This document shows, in pieces, positions 16,104 to 23,684 of a DNA stretch of 39,000 bases (position 1 is the stretch's first letter; each line of letters starts with the position of its first letter). Source of the stretch: an uncultured Lachnospiraceae bacterium (GTDB lineage: Bacteria > Bacillota > Clostridia > Lachnospirales > Lachnospiraceae); NCBI GenBank assembly GCA_947574135.1, contig CANPIM010000033.1, positions 1-39,000 of the forward strand, read 5' to 3'. The notes under the pieces are model-generated. The model made no database searches. It was not told where the DNA came from and worked only from the letters and a program-made list of their open reading frames with translations. Both the position numbers and the translations under genes were made by a program.

Positions 16104-17039
16104 ATGGAAATAACCACATCGGCGGTAGGGCTTTATGGAACCATGGCGCCTATTGAGCAGGAGTATAGAGACAAAGAGGCCGTTGCGGGCACCTTTACGG
16201 CAGCGCTTTCTGAGGCGGCGGAACATGCGGAGAGCGGGACCGGGAGTATGGACGCTATTTTTGAGGAGGCAGCCTGGGCCTATGATATCTCTGTGGATTT
16301 ATTAAAGGCAGTGGCAAAGGCGGAGTCCAATTTTAATCCCAATGCGGTTTCCAGTGCAGGAGCTATGGGAGTTATGCAGCTTATGCCGGGGACGGCCAAC
16401 TCCCTGGGAGTGACCAACCCCTTTGATGCGAGACAGAATATTCTGGGAGGAGCCAAGTACCTGAAGGGAAATCTGGAACGGTTTGGAGGCAATGTGAGTC
16501 TGGCTTTGGCTGCTTACAATGCAGGTCCCGGCAGTGTGGAAAAGTATGGCGGGATTCCGCCCTATGCGGAGACCCAGAATTATGTGCAGAAGGTCCTTTC
16601 TTATATGGAAGGTTCTCCTCTTGTTGCGGGAAATCTTATGAGCGGCTATGGGACCTCGGCCATGACGGGACTGGGCGGAGTGTATGGCTCCACTGCTTTG
16701 GGGAGCCTCTACGGCTCCGCAGGGCTTTCGGGTTTTGGAAGCAATGCCTATGGAACCTCGGCCATGACGGGTCTGGGAGGCATGTATGGCACCTGGGGAC
16801 TGGCAGGCATGGGAAGCGGCTATGGGACCTCGGCTATGACGGGGATGGGCAGTCTCTTTGGTATGTCTGCACTTTATGGATCCTCAGCCAATATGATGGG
16901 GATGCTGTACGGGGCGGCCCAGGGAGGCAGCCAGGATACTGTGACCATTGATAAAAACAGCTTTTACAATCTGGTAGAGCTGCTGCGGCTTCAAATGCTG
17001 ATGAATGCCAGCAGTCAGGTGGGCAGCATTACCATTTAG
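16104..17039 (+). CDS. Lytic transglycosylase (SLT) with repeated Gly/Tyr/Thr-rich tail
   Basis: Cuts peptidoglycan glycan strands, probably to let the flagellar rod pass. Residues about 50-170 form the SLT domain, with catalytic E74 in [13 protein letters not shown], then [13 protein letters not shown] and [18 protein letters not shown]. Residues 180-275 are a repeat region with three [10 protein letters not shown] units and related Gly/Leu/Tyr turns, ending in a short helix. There is no signal peptide, so export would have to use the flagellar apparatus, as for FlgJ (inference). The 94-base gap upstream contains the inverted repeat CAAGGCC/GGCCTTG at 16052-16066. Confidence 0.9.
   Translation: MEITTSAVGLYGTMAPIEQEYRDKEAVAGTFTAALSEAAEHAESGTGSMDAIFEEAAWAYDISVDLLKAVAKAESNFNPNAVSSAGAMGVMQLMPGTANSLGVTNPFDARQNILGGAKYLKGNLERFGGNVSLALAAYNAGPGSVEKYGGIPPYAETQNYVQKVLSYMEGSPLVAGNLMSGYGTSAMTGLGGVYGSTALGSLYGSAGLSGFGSNAYGTSAMTGLGGMYGTWGLAGMGSGYGTSAMTGMGSLFGMSALYGSSANMMGMLYGAAQGGSQDTVTIDKNSFYNLVELLRLQMLMNASSQVGSITI
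16647..16850 (+). repeat. Three intragenic copies of a 30-33-bp repeat
   Basis: Copies begin at 16647, 16749 and 16821, each encoding [11 protein letters not shown] or a close variant. They are separated by Gly/Ser/Tyr-rich spacers of about 70 and 40 bases. DNA identity is high (only a few third-position changes), pointing to recent internal duplication within the transglycosylase gene. Confidence 0.85.
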
Positions 17040-17070
17040 GATACAGTGGGTAAAAAGGAGGAGCGCATAG

Positions 17071-17718
17071 ATGAGATTGTCAAACTGCGAGAGCTGTCTG
17101 GTGTATGGCTCGGATAAACGCCCCTTGTCACGGGCGCGGGTTGTGGAGGTGGAGGAGGACTTTCTTCAGCTGTATTTCAAGACTCCCAAGCTGCGCAATG
17201 CCAGATTAAAGACCATGGTGGATTTTTATGATGCCAGGCAGGGATGCGTAAGGTGCCTGTGTGAGATAGAATTGAAGAAGAATCCCCGGGCTTTTGATAC
17301 GGGAGAGCCCTGGATGGGAGAGTGTGAGATTTTAAAGATCTATGAATCTGTCCAGAGGCAGAAGGATCTGCGGGTTAAGGTACATATTACAGAGGAGTTT
17401 GTGACGGATGACGGCCGTTTTATCACGGCGACCATTCACAATATCAGCGCCGGCGGTCTGTTTCTGGTGACTACACAAAAGATGATACGGGGACAGCATT
17501 TTGCCTTTACCTACTGCTTTAAAACGGAAAAGCACCGGGTGACAGCCCGGGTGCTGCGGGTGCAGGAGATATACGGGGGGTATGGTTATGGCTGTCAGTT
17601 TGTGGATAATCCCCCGGATGTGGAGGCGGATATTCGAAACTTTGTGTATGTAAATCAGAGAATGCGTAGGCTGGAACGGCAAAAGAAGGAGGAGGCCTGG
17701 GAAGAGCCCCTGTCATGA
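17071..17718 (+). CDS. PilZ-domain c-di-GMP effector
   Basis: 215 residues: an N-terminal YcgR-N-like beta domain (about 1-88) and a PilZ domain (about 92-205). The second motif N124-x-S126-x2-G129 (NISAGG) is intact. In the first motif, VQRQKDLRV, the two arginines are R96 and R101; compared with the normal RxxxR the expected first arginine is Q97, so spacing or identity is changed. YcgR-type proteins brake the flagellar motor when c-di-GMP is high. The adjoining glycosyltransferase start overlaps its stop as ATGA, indicating coupled translation. Confidence 0.88.
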   Translation: MRLSNCESCLVYGSDKRPLSRARVVEVEEDFLQLYFKTPKLRNARLKTMVDFYDARQGCVRCLCEIELKKNPRAFDTGEPWMGECEILKIYESVQRQKDLRVKVHITEEFVTDDGRFITATIHNISAGGLFLVTTQKMIRGQHFAFTYCFKTEKHRVTARVLRVQEIYGGYGYGCQFVDNPPDVEADIRNFVYVNQRMRRLERQKKEEAWEEPLS

Positions 17719-18800
17719 AAATAAATCTGGTGATGATTGTAAAAAATGAAGAGCGTTCCCTGAAGCGATGCCTGAAGGCGGCAAAGCCATTGGTGGATGC
17801 CATGATTGTTGTGGATACAGGTTCGGCGGATCGGACCAGAGAGATTGCAGAGGAGCTGGGGGCCCAGGTCCTCTCTTTTTCATGGGTAAATGATTTTTCT
17901 GCTGCCCGAAATTTTGCTCTGGAGCATTCCGACGGGGATTGGAATCTGGTCCTTGATGGGGACGAATATCTCCGGCCCTGCAATAGAAAGAAGCTGGAGC
18001 GGGCTGTAAAGGCCTTGGAAAATCATTCCGGAATCTGTCTGGGAGGACTTTTGCGCTTTGATTCCTACCGGGACGAGGAAGGAATCAGCACCAGCACCTC
18101 TGTGCTTCCCCGGCTTCTTCCAAGAGGGGTGAAATATACAGGGAAAATCCATGAGCAGCCGGAGGGGGAGTATCCCTGTTTTCCTTTGCCTCTGGAGGCG
18201 GATCACGATGGATATCTCTATGAGGATAAGGGAGAGCGGAATCTTGGCTACCTTCTGGAGGCGGTTCGGGAGGAGCCAAAGGATGGCTATTATCAGTTTC
18301 AGCTGGCTTCCACCCTGCGGAACCTGAAGCGGCTGGAGGAGAGCCTTCCCTATTTTCGTAGCTTTTATCAGCTTTCCGGGGAGCGGGAGGCCTATCGCCC
18401 CGGAGGGGTGGTGCTGTATCTCTATACGCTGCTGGATGTGGGGACAGGAGACTGCCTGGACGAAGCGGCGATGGTGGTGGACCAGGAGGAGGAGAAGCTT
18501 GGAGGATGGTCGGATTTTTGCTTTGTATGCGGCCTTTTTTATATGAAACGGGTGCTGTCTGATGTGGAGCGGTATATTTCTTTGCTCCCCCGGATTGAGA
18601 GCTCTTACCAGAAGTGCTTGAAGCTTGGAGAGCGGCCGGAGCTGGGGGGAGTGGTGGGAACCGGAAGCTTTAAGGCGGCGTATAATCTGGGGGCCTGGTA
18701 TGAGGTATCCGGGCAGAGGGAGCTGGCGGTGAAATATTACCGCATGGCTTCAGGGGCAGGCTATGAGCCGGCCAGGGAGCGTCTGCGTCTGCTTTTGTAG
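17715..18800 (+). CDS. Family 2 glycosyltransferase with TPR-like C-terminus
   Basis: 361 residues. GT-A fold: MIVKNEERSLKRCL, then VVDTGSADRTREIAEELGA, then the DXD-like LVLDGDEYL, closely similar to SunS-type GT2 enzymes. The C-terminal half (about 190-361) is helical with TPR-like pairs (YYQFQLASTLRNLKRLEESLPYF, AAYNLGAWYEVSGQRELAVKYYRMA). It overlaps the PilZ gene by four bases. Its place at the end of a flagellar operon suggests that it glycosylates a flagellar protein such as flagellin; substrate unknown. No terminator with a T run was found after it, only a CAGAGG/CCTCTG hairpin at 18843-18862. Confidence 0.87.
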   Translation: MKINLVMIVKNEERSLKRCLKAAKPLVDAMIVVDTGSADRTREIAEELGAQVLSFSWVNDFSAARNFALEHSDGDWNLVLDGDEYLRPCNRKKLERAVKALENHSGICLGGLLRFDSYRDEEGISTSTSVLPRLLPRGVKYTGKIHEQPEGEYPCFPLPLEADHDGYLYEDKGERNLGYLLEAVREEPKDGYYQFQLASTLRNLKRLEESLPYFRSFYQLSGEREAYRPGGVVLYLYTLLDVGTGDCLDEAAMVVDQEEEKLGGWSDFCFVCGLFYMKRVLSDVERYISLLPRIESSYQKCLKLGERPELGGVVGTGSFKAAYNLGAWYEVSGQRELAVKYYRMASGAGYEPARERLRLLL

Positions 18801-18869
18801 CGGCTTTCCCAGGTCCAGGTCTTTCGGGGATTTTTTCTGGCGCAGAGGGTAAAAATCCTCTGAGAAACT

Positions 18870-18895
18870 TATAATTCCATAAAAAAAGGCGATAT
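18870..18895 (+). promoter_or_regulatory. Candidate sigma-28 promoter
   Basis: GGCGATAT at 18888-18895 resembles the sigma-28 -10 (GCCGATAA), with TATA at 18870-18873 as a poor -35 and a 14-base spacer. It lies 50 bases before the start of the secreted-type protein at 18945. Confidence 0.4.
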
Positions 18896-18944
18896 ATATG
18901 AATGTAAGATAATAGGTATATTTTACCGGAAAGGAGAAAAAACT

Positions 18945-19889
18945 ATGGCAACAGGTGGAATCGGCGGTGTAGGCACAGATTACGGTTATGGCTTTAATTA
19001 TAATAGCGGCTACAACGGCGGCAATGACTATGAGTCTTGGGCTGACAGCGCCAATAAAAAGGCGGATGAGCTGAAGGAGTCTCTTGGAATTAAAGAGGGC
19101 ACCTCCAGTACGGATAAAACCTCCAGCTCAACCAGTACCTCCAGCACCAATAAGACTAATTATGGTACGGCTTCCAGTGCTGCCGGATATCTGCGGGGCT
19201 ATCAGGTTGCCCTGGAGGATCTGGAGGATGCGTCTATGGCCCTTCGCATGGAAAATGAGGACAATGTGTTCGCAAAGTATGAGAAGGCTCTTATGGATGC
19301 AGAGAAGGCTGTGCAGAATGGCAATGCGGATGAGATTAAGGCTACCCAGGAAGCAGTGGAAAAGGCGGCAGAAAACATCGTATCTGCGATTGACAAGTTT
19401 GCAACAGAGTATAACAATACCCTGTCCTACCTGAAGAACAATAATGGCGCTACTGCAACGGCTGCCGATGATTTGGCGGCATTCCAGCGGGGAGTTACCA
19501 CTGACAAGGCTTTAAAGACCATTGGTCTGAGCAAGGACAAGGACGGATTCTTGTCTGTGGATAAGCAGAAGCTTACGGATACCATTGAAGAGGGATATGA
19601 CCTGGTAAAGGAAGTTGTGGGCGGCCAGTATGGCATGGCGGATCGTGTAGGACGGAGAGCTACCAGCATTCTGGATTCTCCGGTAGATCGGATCCTGGGC
19701 TCTGGCAAGGACACCAGCACGGAGGAAAGCAACAAGACCGGCTCCAGCAGCTCCAGCAATAAATCCTCAGCTCTCAGCAAAGCGTCTTTACCGGATTCTC
19801 TTACATCCTTTGCCAATTTCGCAAAGGGAGGAGCCTTTAATCTGACCAATTATTATGCGGTTGGGATGCTTTTGAATACCATCGGATAA
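18945..19889 (+). CDS. FliD-C-like secreted-type protein, function unknown
   Basis: 314 residues, no signal peptide or membrane segment. The N-terminal 75 residues are Gly/Tyr/Asn- then Ser/Thr-rich. Residues about 90-245 are helical and include a stretch (FATEYNNTLSYLKNN, KALKTIGLSKDKDGFLSVDKQKL) that follows the pattern of FliD C-domains ('FV..YN.L..', 'LGI..D.DGTLSLDEDKL'). A Ser/Thr/Asn linker and a short hydrophobic tail follow. It is a single gene behind a sigma-28-like promoter with GGAGA before the ATG. I read it as a protein exported with the late flagellar set, but no name can be given. Confidence 0.6.
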   Translation: MATGGIGGVGTDYGYGFNYNSGYNGGNDYESWADSANKKADELKESLGIKEGTSSTDKTSSSTSTSSTNKTNYGTASSAAGYLRGYQVALEDLEDASMALRMENEDNVFAKYEKALMDAEKAVQNGNADEIKATQEAVEKAAENIVSAIDKFATEYNNTLSYLKNNNGATATAADDLAAFQRGVTTDKALKTIGLSKDKDGFLSVDKQKLTDTIEEGYDLVKEVVGGQYGMADRVGRRATSILDSPVDRILGSGKDTSTEESNKTGSSSSSNKSSALSKASLPDSLTSFANFAKGGAFNLTNYYAVGMLLNTIG

Positions 19890-19903
19890 GAGGATAAAGG
19901 CGG

Positions 19904-19920
19904 ATGCCGCGCAGCGGCAT
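19904..19920. terminator. Hairpin between converging genes
   Basis: ATGCCGC, GCA loop, GCGGCAT: a perfect 7-bp stem between the two converging genes. Neither strand has a T run, so termination strength is uncertain. Confidence 0.4.
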
Positions 19921-19939
19921 ATGGAAATATGGAAAACAG

Positions 19940-20857
19940 CTATGGCTCTACGGCCCACAGAGGACCGCCGCAGTCATAGCTTTTTTTCAGCTCTTTCAGG
20001 AGAAGGGAGAGCTCCCACTCCAGAGTACAGTTTTCATAGTTGGCCGGATCGGCAATGGTCACATTGCCATTGTCCAGAAGCTTGGTGATAAGGACAAAGT
20101 GTCCCTTGTTTGTAAAGGTGCCCTGTCCCATAAGAGCCACCAGAATATGTCCGGAGGACAGAAGCTCTGAGACATTTTCGCTGGAACGATCGGTGACGCT
20201 TTCCACCGTAAGGCCGTAGGCTTCCAGGGACTCGGGAATCAGATCGTGATAGGAGCCGCCGTGAAGGGCATAGTAACCGTTTTCATAAGACCATTCCGCC
20301 AGGTCCGTGGGGTCCACAGGATAGGGGCTAAAGCTGTTGATCACCATGGCCACAGCCGTGGGTCCACAGCCATATTTGTACAGGGGATCGTTGCCCCCAT
20401 AGAGGAAATTGCCCCAGCGGCTGTCTCCCTGATGATAATAGAGCATCGGGCCAATGCCGGTATCCAGCATAAACAGATAGGCCTGCTCCAGGGCTTCTCC
20501 ATCCTCCGCATAGAGAGAGGACACACTGCCCCGCTCCCCTGTATATTTTACATAGGGCGTGGCGCTTACAGGGGCGTTTTTCATCCACCAGATGCTGTTG
20601 CTGCTTTTCAGGGAGGAGGCCTGGGCCTGATTTAGCTGAAAGTCCAGAGTTTCCGCGGCAGAGGAGATCTGCCGGGATATTTGGGTACCGGTTTCCTTCA
20701 GATGCTGCAGAATATCTTCTATCGTAAAGGGAAGGACCGTGTATATACTCACCAGCATGACCAGGGCGCAGGCCACAATAGCCGGAATGAGAAACAGAGA
20801 GGGGTCCTTTGTTTTTTGGTTTGTTTTCTGTTTGTAGGTATGCTTTTGAATTGCCAT
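19940..20857 (-). CDS. Membrane-anchored C39-family cysteine peptidase
   Basis: 305 residues. A basic N-terminus followed by one membrane segment (about 21-44) anchors the protein with its catalytic domain outside. Residues 135-300 form a Peptidase_C39_2 domain: Q143 region YYHQGDSRWGN, catalytic C164 in YGCGPTAVAMV, H253 in KGHFVLITK and D270 in IADP. The target is unknown. It converges with the previous gene and diverges from the hybrid kinase. Confidence 0.87.
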   Translation of the reverse strand: MAIQKHTYKQKTNQKTKDPSLFLIPAIVACALVMLVSIYTVLPFTIEDILQHLKETGTQISRQISSAAETLDFQLNQAQASSLKSSNSIWWMKNAPVSATPYVKYTGERGSVSSLYAEDGEALEQAYLFMLDTGIGPMLYYHQGDSRWGNFLYGGNDPLYKYGCGPTAVAMVINSFSPYPVDPTDLAEWSYENGYYALHGGSYHDLIPESLEAYGLTVESVTDRSSENVSELLSSGHILVALMGQGTFTNKGHFVLITKLLDNGNVTIADPANYENCTLEWELSLLLKELKKSYDCGGPLWAVEP

Positions 20858-20896
20858 GGTAATATCGTTCTCCAGATCGGACTTTTGTATTCATTT

Positions 20897-20902
20897 ATTA
20901 TA
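20897..20902 (-). promoter_or_regulatory. -10 element for the C39 peptidase gene
   Basis: TATAAT on the minus strand, 40 bases before the ATG. The -35 at 17 bases is poor. Confidence 0.4.
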
Positions 20903-21013
20903 TACGAAGATGGGGAGGTTGGGAAGTCCTTTTGAGGTGGAAATTTTTGTGCGGATTTGAGGCTTCAAGCTTCCAGAGAAAGACATAACTGAATAGAAAG
21001 ATTATTCTTGAAT

Positions 21014-21052
21014 AACTTCCCTAATTATGATACATTTAACAATAGGGAAGTT
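21014..21052 (+). promoter_or_regulatory. Perfect 10-bp inverted repeat upstream of the hybrid kinase
   Basis: AACTTCCCTA at 21014-21023 and TAGGGAAGTT at 21043-21052, with a 19-base AT-rich loop, followed by TTCCTTT. A possible promoter lies across it (TTAACA 21036-21041, 17 bases, TACATA 21059-21064). It could be an operator over that promoter or an attenuator/terminator in the leader. The 264-base gap (20858-21121) has no other feature I recognise. Confidence 0.55.
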
Positions 21053-21121
21053 TTCCTTTACATAAAAAATTTCGTATTTCATAAGGACAATAGAGAAAGA
21101 ACCTGAGAAAGGATAAATCAA

Positions 21122-23665
21122 ATGTTTGATAGAACAAAGCGGTTTTTACTGGCTAGCTTTATGGGCCTGGTACTTTTATGTATAGCAGTGTTTACCTGGG
21201 TGGCCGGGGACATGGGACAGAGGAGTGAGGCCTCTCTCAGCGACATTGGCATGATCTATATGTCAGAGATGAATAAGCAGCTTCAGCAGAAATTTGCGGC
21301 GGTCATTGATTTGCGACTGTCTCAGGTGGAGGGAATCCGGGAGCGGACCAATCCACAGGGAACCGAATACGGAGAACAGATGCTCAATGAGATGGATCTA
21401 AACGCCAGTGTGCGGAATTTTACATTTTTGGGGCTGTATGAAAGGGATGGGCAATGTGAGGTTCTCCATGGAGCACCCATAGAAATTTTAGACAGTGAGG
21501 CGTTTTTGAGGGCTTTGGAGACTGGGGAAAGCAAGGTGAGCAGCGGCTATGACAGCAATGGAGAGAGGCTGTTGGTTTTGGGCTGTGATGCTGCATATGA
21601 TATGGAGGGGGGAGGACGAAGCGTAGCCCTGGTGGCTGCATTGCCCATGTCCTATCTGGAAAATGATCTGATGCTGGAGGATGGAAGCTCTCTTATCTAT
21701 ACCCATGTGATCCACAAGGATGGAAGCTACGTAATCCGAAGCGGGGATGCCTTTCGTTCAAGCTTTTTTGACAGAATGCTGCAGTCCTATGAGACCTATA
21801 ACGGAAAGACAGCACAGCAGTATATGGAAGAGCTGAAGGAAGCCATTGAGGCGGATGCAGAATACTCCACGGTGGTTATGATGGGGGGAGTGCATCAACA
21901 CTTGTACTGTTCGCCGCTGCCGGACTCTGACTGGTATCTGGTCAGTGTAATGCCCTATGGGGTGCTGGATGATGCCATCAATGATCTGGGAAGCCAGCGG
22001 ACCAATGTAATGATTTTGTCATGCAGCGTTATATTGGTTGTAATTATTTTAATATTCGTGGCCTACTACCGGCTTTCCCAGAAACAGATGCGGGAGCTGG
22101 ATGAGGCACGGGAGGAGGCCATTCAGGCCAACAAGGCCAAGAGCGAATTTCTCTCCAATATGAGCCACGATATTCGAACCCCTATGAATGGCATTGTGGG
22201 GATGACAGCCATTGCCATGTCAAATATGAATGACCAGCAGCGGGTGCAGGACTGCCTGAAAAAGATTGCCCTGTCCAGCAAGCATTTGCTGGGGCTTATC
22301 AATGATGTGCTGGATATGTCCAAGATTGAGAGTGGAAAGCTGACCCTGAACATCAGTCAGGTTTCCCTTCGGGATACCATGGACAGCATTGTGAATATTG
22401 TGCAGCCCCAGGTGCGGAGCAGAAAACTGCATTTTGACATCTTTATTCAGAGGATAGAGACAGAGGAAGTTTACTGTGACAGTGTGCGCCTGAATCAGGT
22501 GCTTCTGAATCTGTTGTCCAATGCAGTGAAATTCACTCCGGAGGATGGACAGGTTAATGTATATCTGCATCAGGAGCCCTCGCCTCAGGGGTCCCAGTTT
22601 GTCCGGTGTCATTTCCGGGTAAAGGATACGGGGATCGGCATGTCTGAGGAGTTCCAGAGACAGATTTTTGATACCTTTACCAGAGAGAGAAGGACGCAGG
22701 TGGACCGGATTGAGGGAACCGGACTGGGCATGGCCATTACCAAGTGTATTGTGGACGCCATGGGGGGCACCATTGAGTTAAAGAGCGCTTTGGGAGAGGG
22801 CAGTGAATTTCATATTATTCTGGATCTGGAGCGTGCAACCGTGTCTCTGGAGGATATGATACTCCCGCCCTGGCGGATGCTGGTGGTAGATAATAATGAG
22901 GACCTTTGCAGAAGCGCCATTGCCACGCTGAAAGAGATTGGCATTGAGGCAGAATGGGCGCTGGGAGGCAGGACAGCTCTGGAGATGGTGAAGAAATGCC
23001 ATCAGGAGGGCCGGGACTATGAGATTGTACTGCTGGACTGGAAGATGCCGGGAATGGACGGATTGCAGACAGCCAGGGAAATGCGGAAGCATCTGGGAGA
23101 AGAGGTGCCCATTCTCATTGTTTCTGCCTATGACTGGAGCGATATTGAGGAGGAGGCCCGGGAGGTAGGTGCCCAGGGATTTATTTCCAAGCCTCTGTTT
23201 AAGTCAAACCTGTATCTGGGGCTCAGCCGGTATATGGGTGTCAGGGATGAGGAGCAGGAGGAGGAAAAAGAGGAAGAGCTTGCCTTTGAAGGAAAGCGGG
23301 TTCTGCTGGCAGAGGACAATGATCTGAACTGGGAGATTGCGGAGGATATTCTCTCAGAGGCAGGCTTTGAGCTGGAGCGGGCTGAAAATGGAAAAATCTG
23401 CGTGGAAATGTTCCAGGCTTCCCGACCGGGATATTATGATGTGGTGCTGATGGATATCCGAATGCCGGTGATGACCGGATACGAGGCCGCCAAGGCTATT
23501 CGGGCCATGGAAAGGCTGGATGCGGGGCTTCCCATTATCGCTATGACGGCGGATGCCTTTTCGGATGATATTCAGCGCTGCCTGGATTGTGGCATGAACG
23601 AGCATGTGTCAAAGCCCATTGATGTAGACAGATTGACGCAGATTTTAAAGAAATATTTGGGATAA
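21122..23665 (+). CDS. Hybrid sensor histidine kinase with two receiver domains
   Basis: 847 residues. TM1 about 8-28, an extracytoplasmic sensor about 29-290 of Cache-like layout, TM2 about 294-316, then HisKA with phospho-acceptor H349 in SNMSHDIRTPMNG. The HATPase has N-box LLNLLSNAVKF, then DTGIGM and GTGLGMAI. REC1 has acceptor D639 in LLDWKMPGMDG and REC2 has D778 in LMDIRMPVMTG. The arrangement calls for an HPt, which is encoded two genes downstream. Its start follows AGAAAGGAT. Confidence 0.96.
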   Translation: MFDRTKRFLLASFMGLVLLCIAVFTWVAGDMGQRSEASLSDIGMIYMSEMNKQLQQKFAAVIDLRLSQVEGIRERTNPQGTEYGEQMLNEMDLNASVRNFTFLGLYERDGQCEVLHGAPIEILDSEAFLRALETGESKVSSGYDSNGERLLVLGCDAAYDMEGGGRSVALVAALPMSYLENDLMLEDGSSLIYTHVIHKDGSYVIRSGDAFRSSFFDRMLQSYETYNGKTAQQYMEELKEAIEADAEYSTVVMMGGVHQHLYCSPLPDSDWYLVSVMPYGVLDDAINDLGSQRTNVMILSCSVILVVIILIFVAYYRLSQKQMRELDEAREEAIQANKAKSEFLSNMSHDIRTPMNGIVGMTAIAMSNMNDQQRVQDCLKKIALSSKHLLGLINDVLDMSKIESGKLTLNISQVSLRDTMDSIVNIVQPQVRSRKLHFDIFIQRIETEEVYCDSVRLNQVLLNLLSNAVKFTPEDGQVNVYLHQEPSPQGSQFVRCHFRVKDTGIGMSEEFQRQIFDTFTRERRTQVDRIEGTGLGMAITKCIVDAMGGTIELKSALGEGSEFHIILDLERATVSLEDMILPPWRMLVVDNNEDLCRSAIATLKEIGIEAEWALGGRTALEMVKKCHQEGRDYEIVLLDWKMPGMDGLQTAREMRKHLGEEVPILIVSAYDWSDIEEEAREVGAQGFISKPLFKSNLYLGLSRYMGVRDEEQEEEKEEELAFEGKRVLLAEDNDLNWEIAEDILSEAGFELERAENGKICVEMFQASRPGYYDVVLMDIRMPVMTGYEAAKAIRAMERLDAGLPIIAMTADAFSDDIQRCLDCGMNEHVSKPIDVDRLTQILKKYLG

Positions 23666-23684
23666 CAGTTGGGAAGGGATATTT

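Noticed and set aside
20858-21121. c-di-GMP riboswitch ahead of the hybrid kinase
   Set aside because: The GEMM core sequences are absent; only the inverted repeat is seen.
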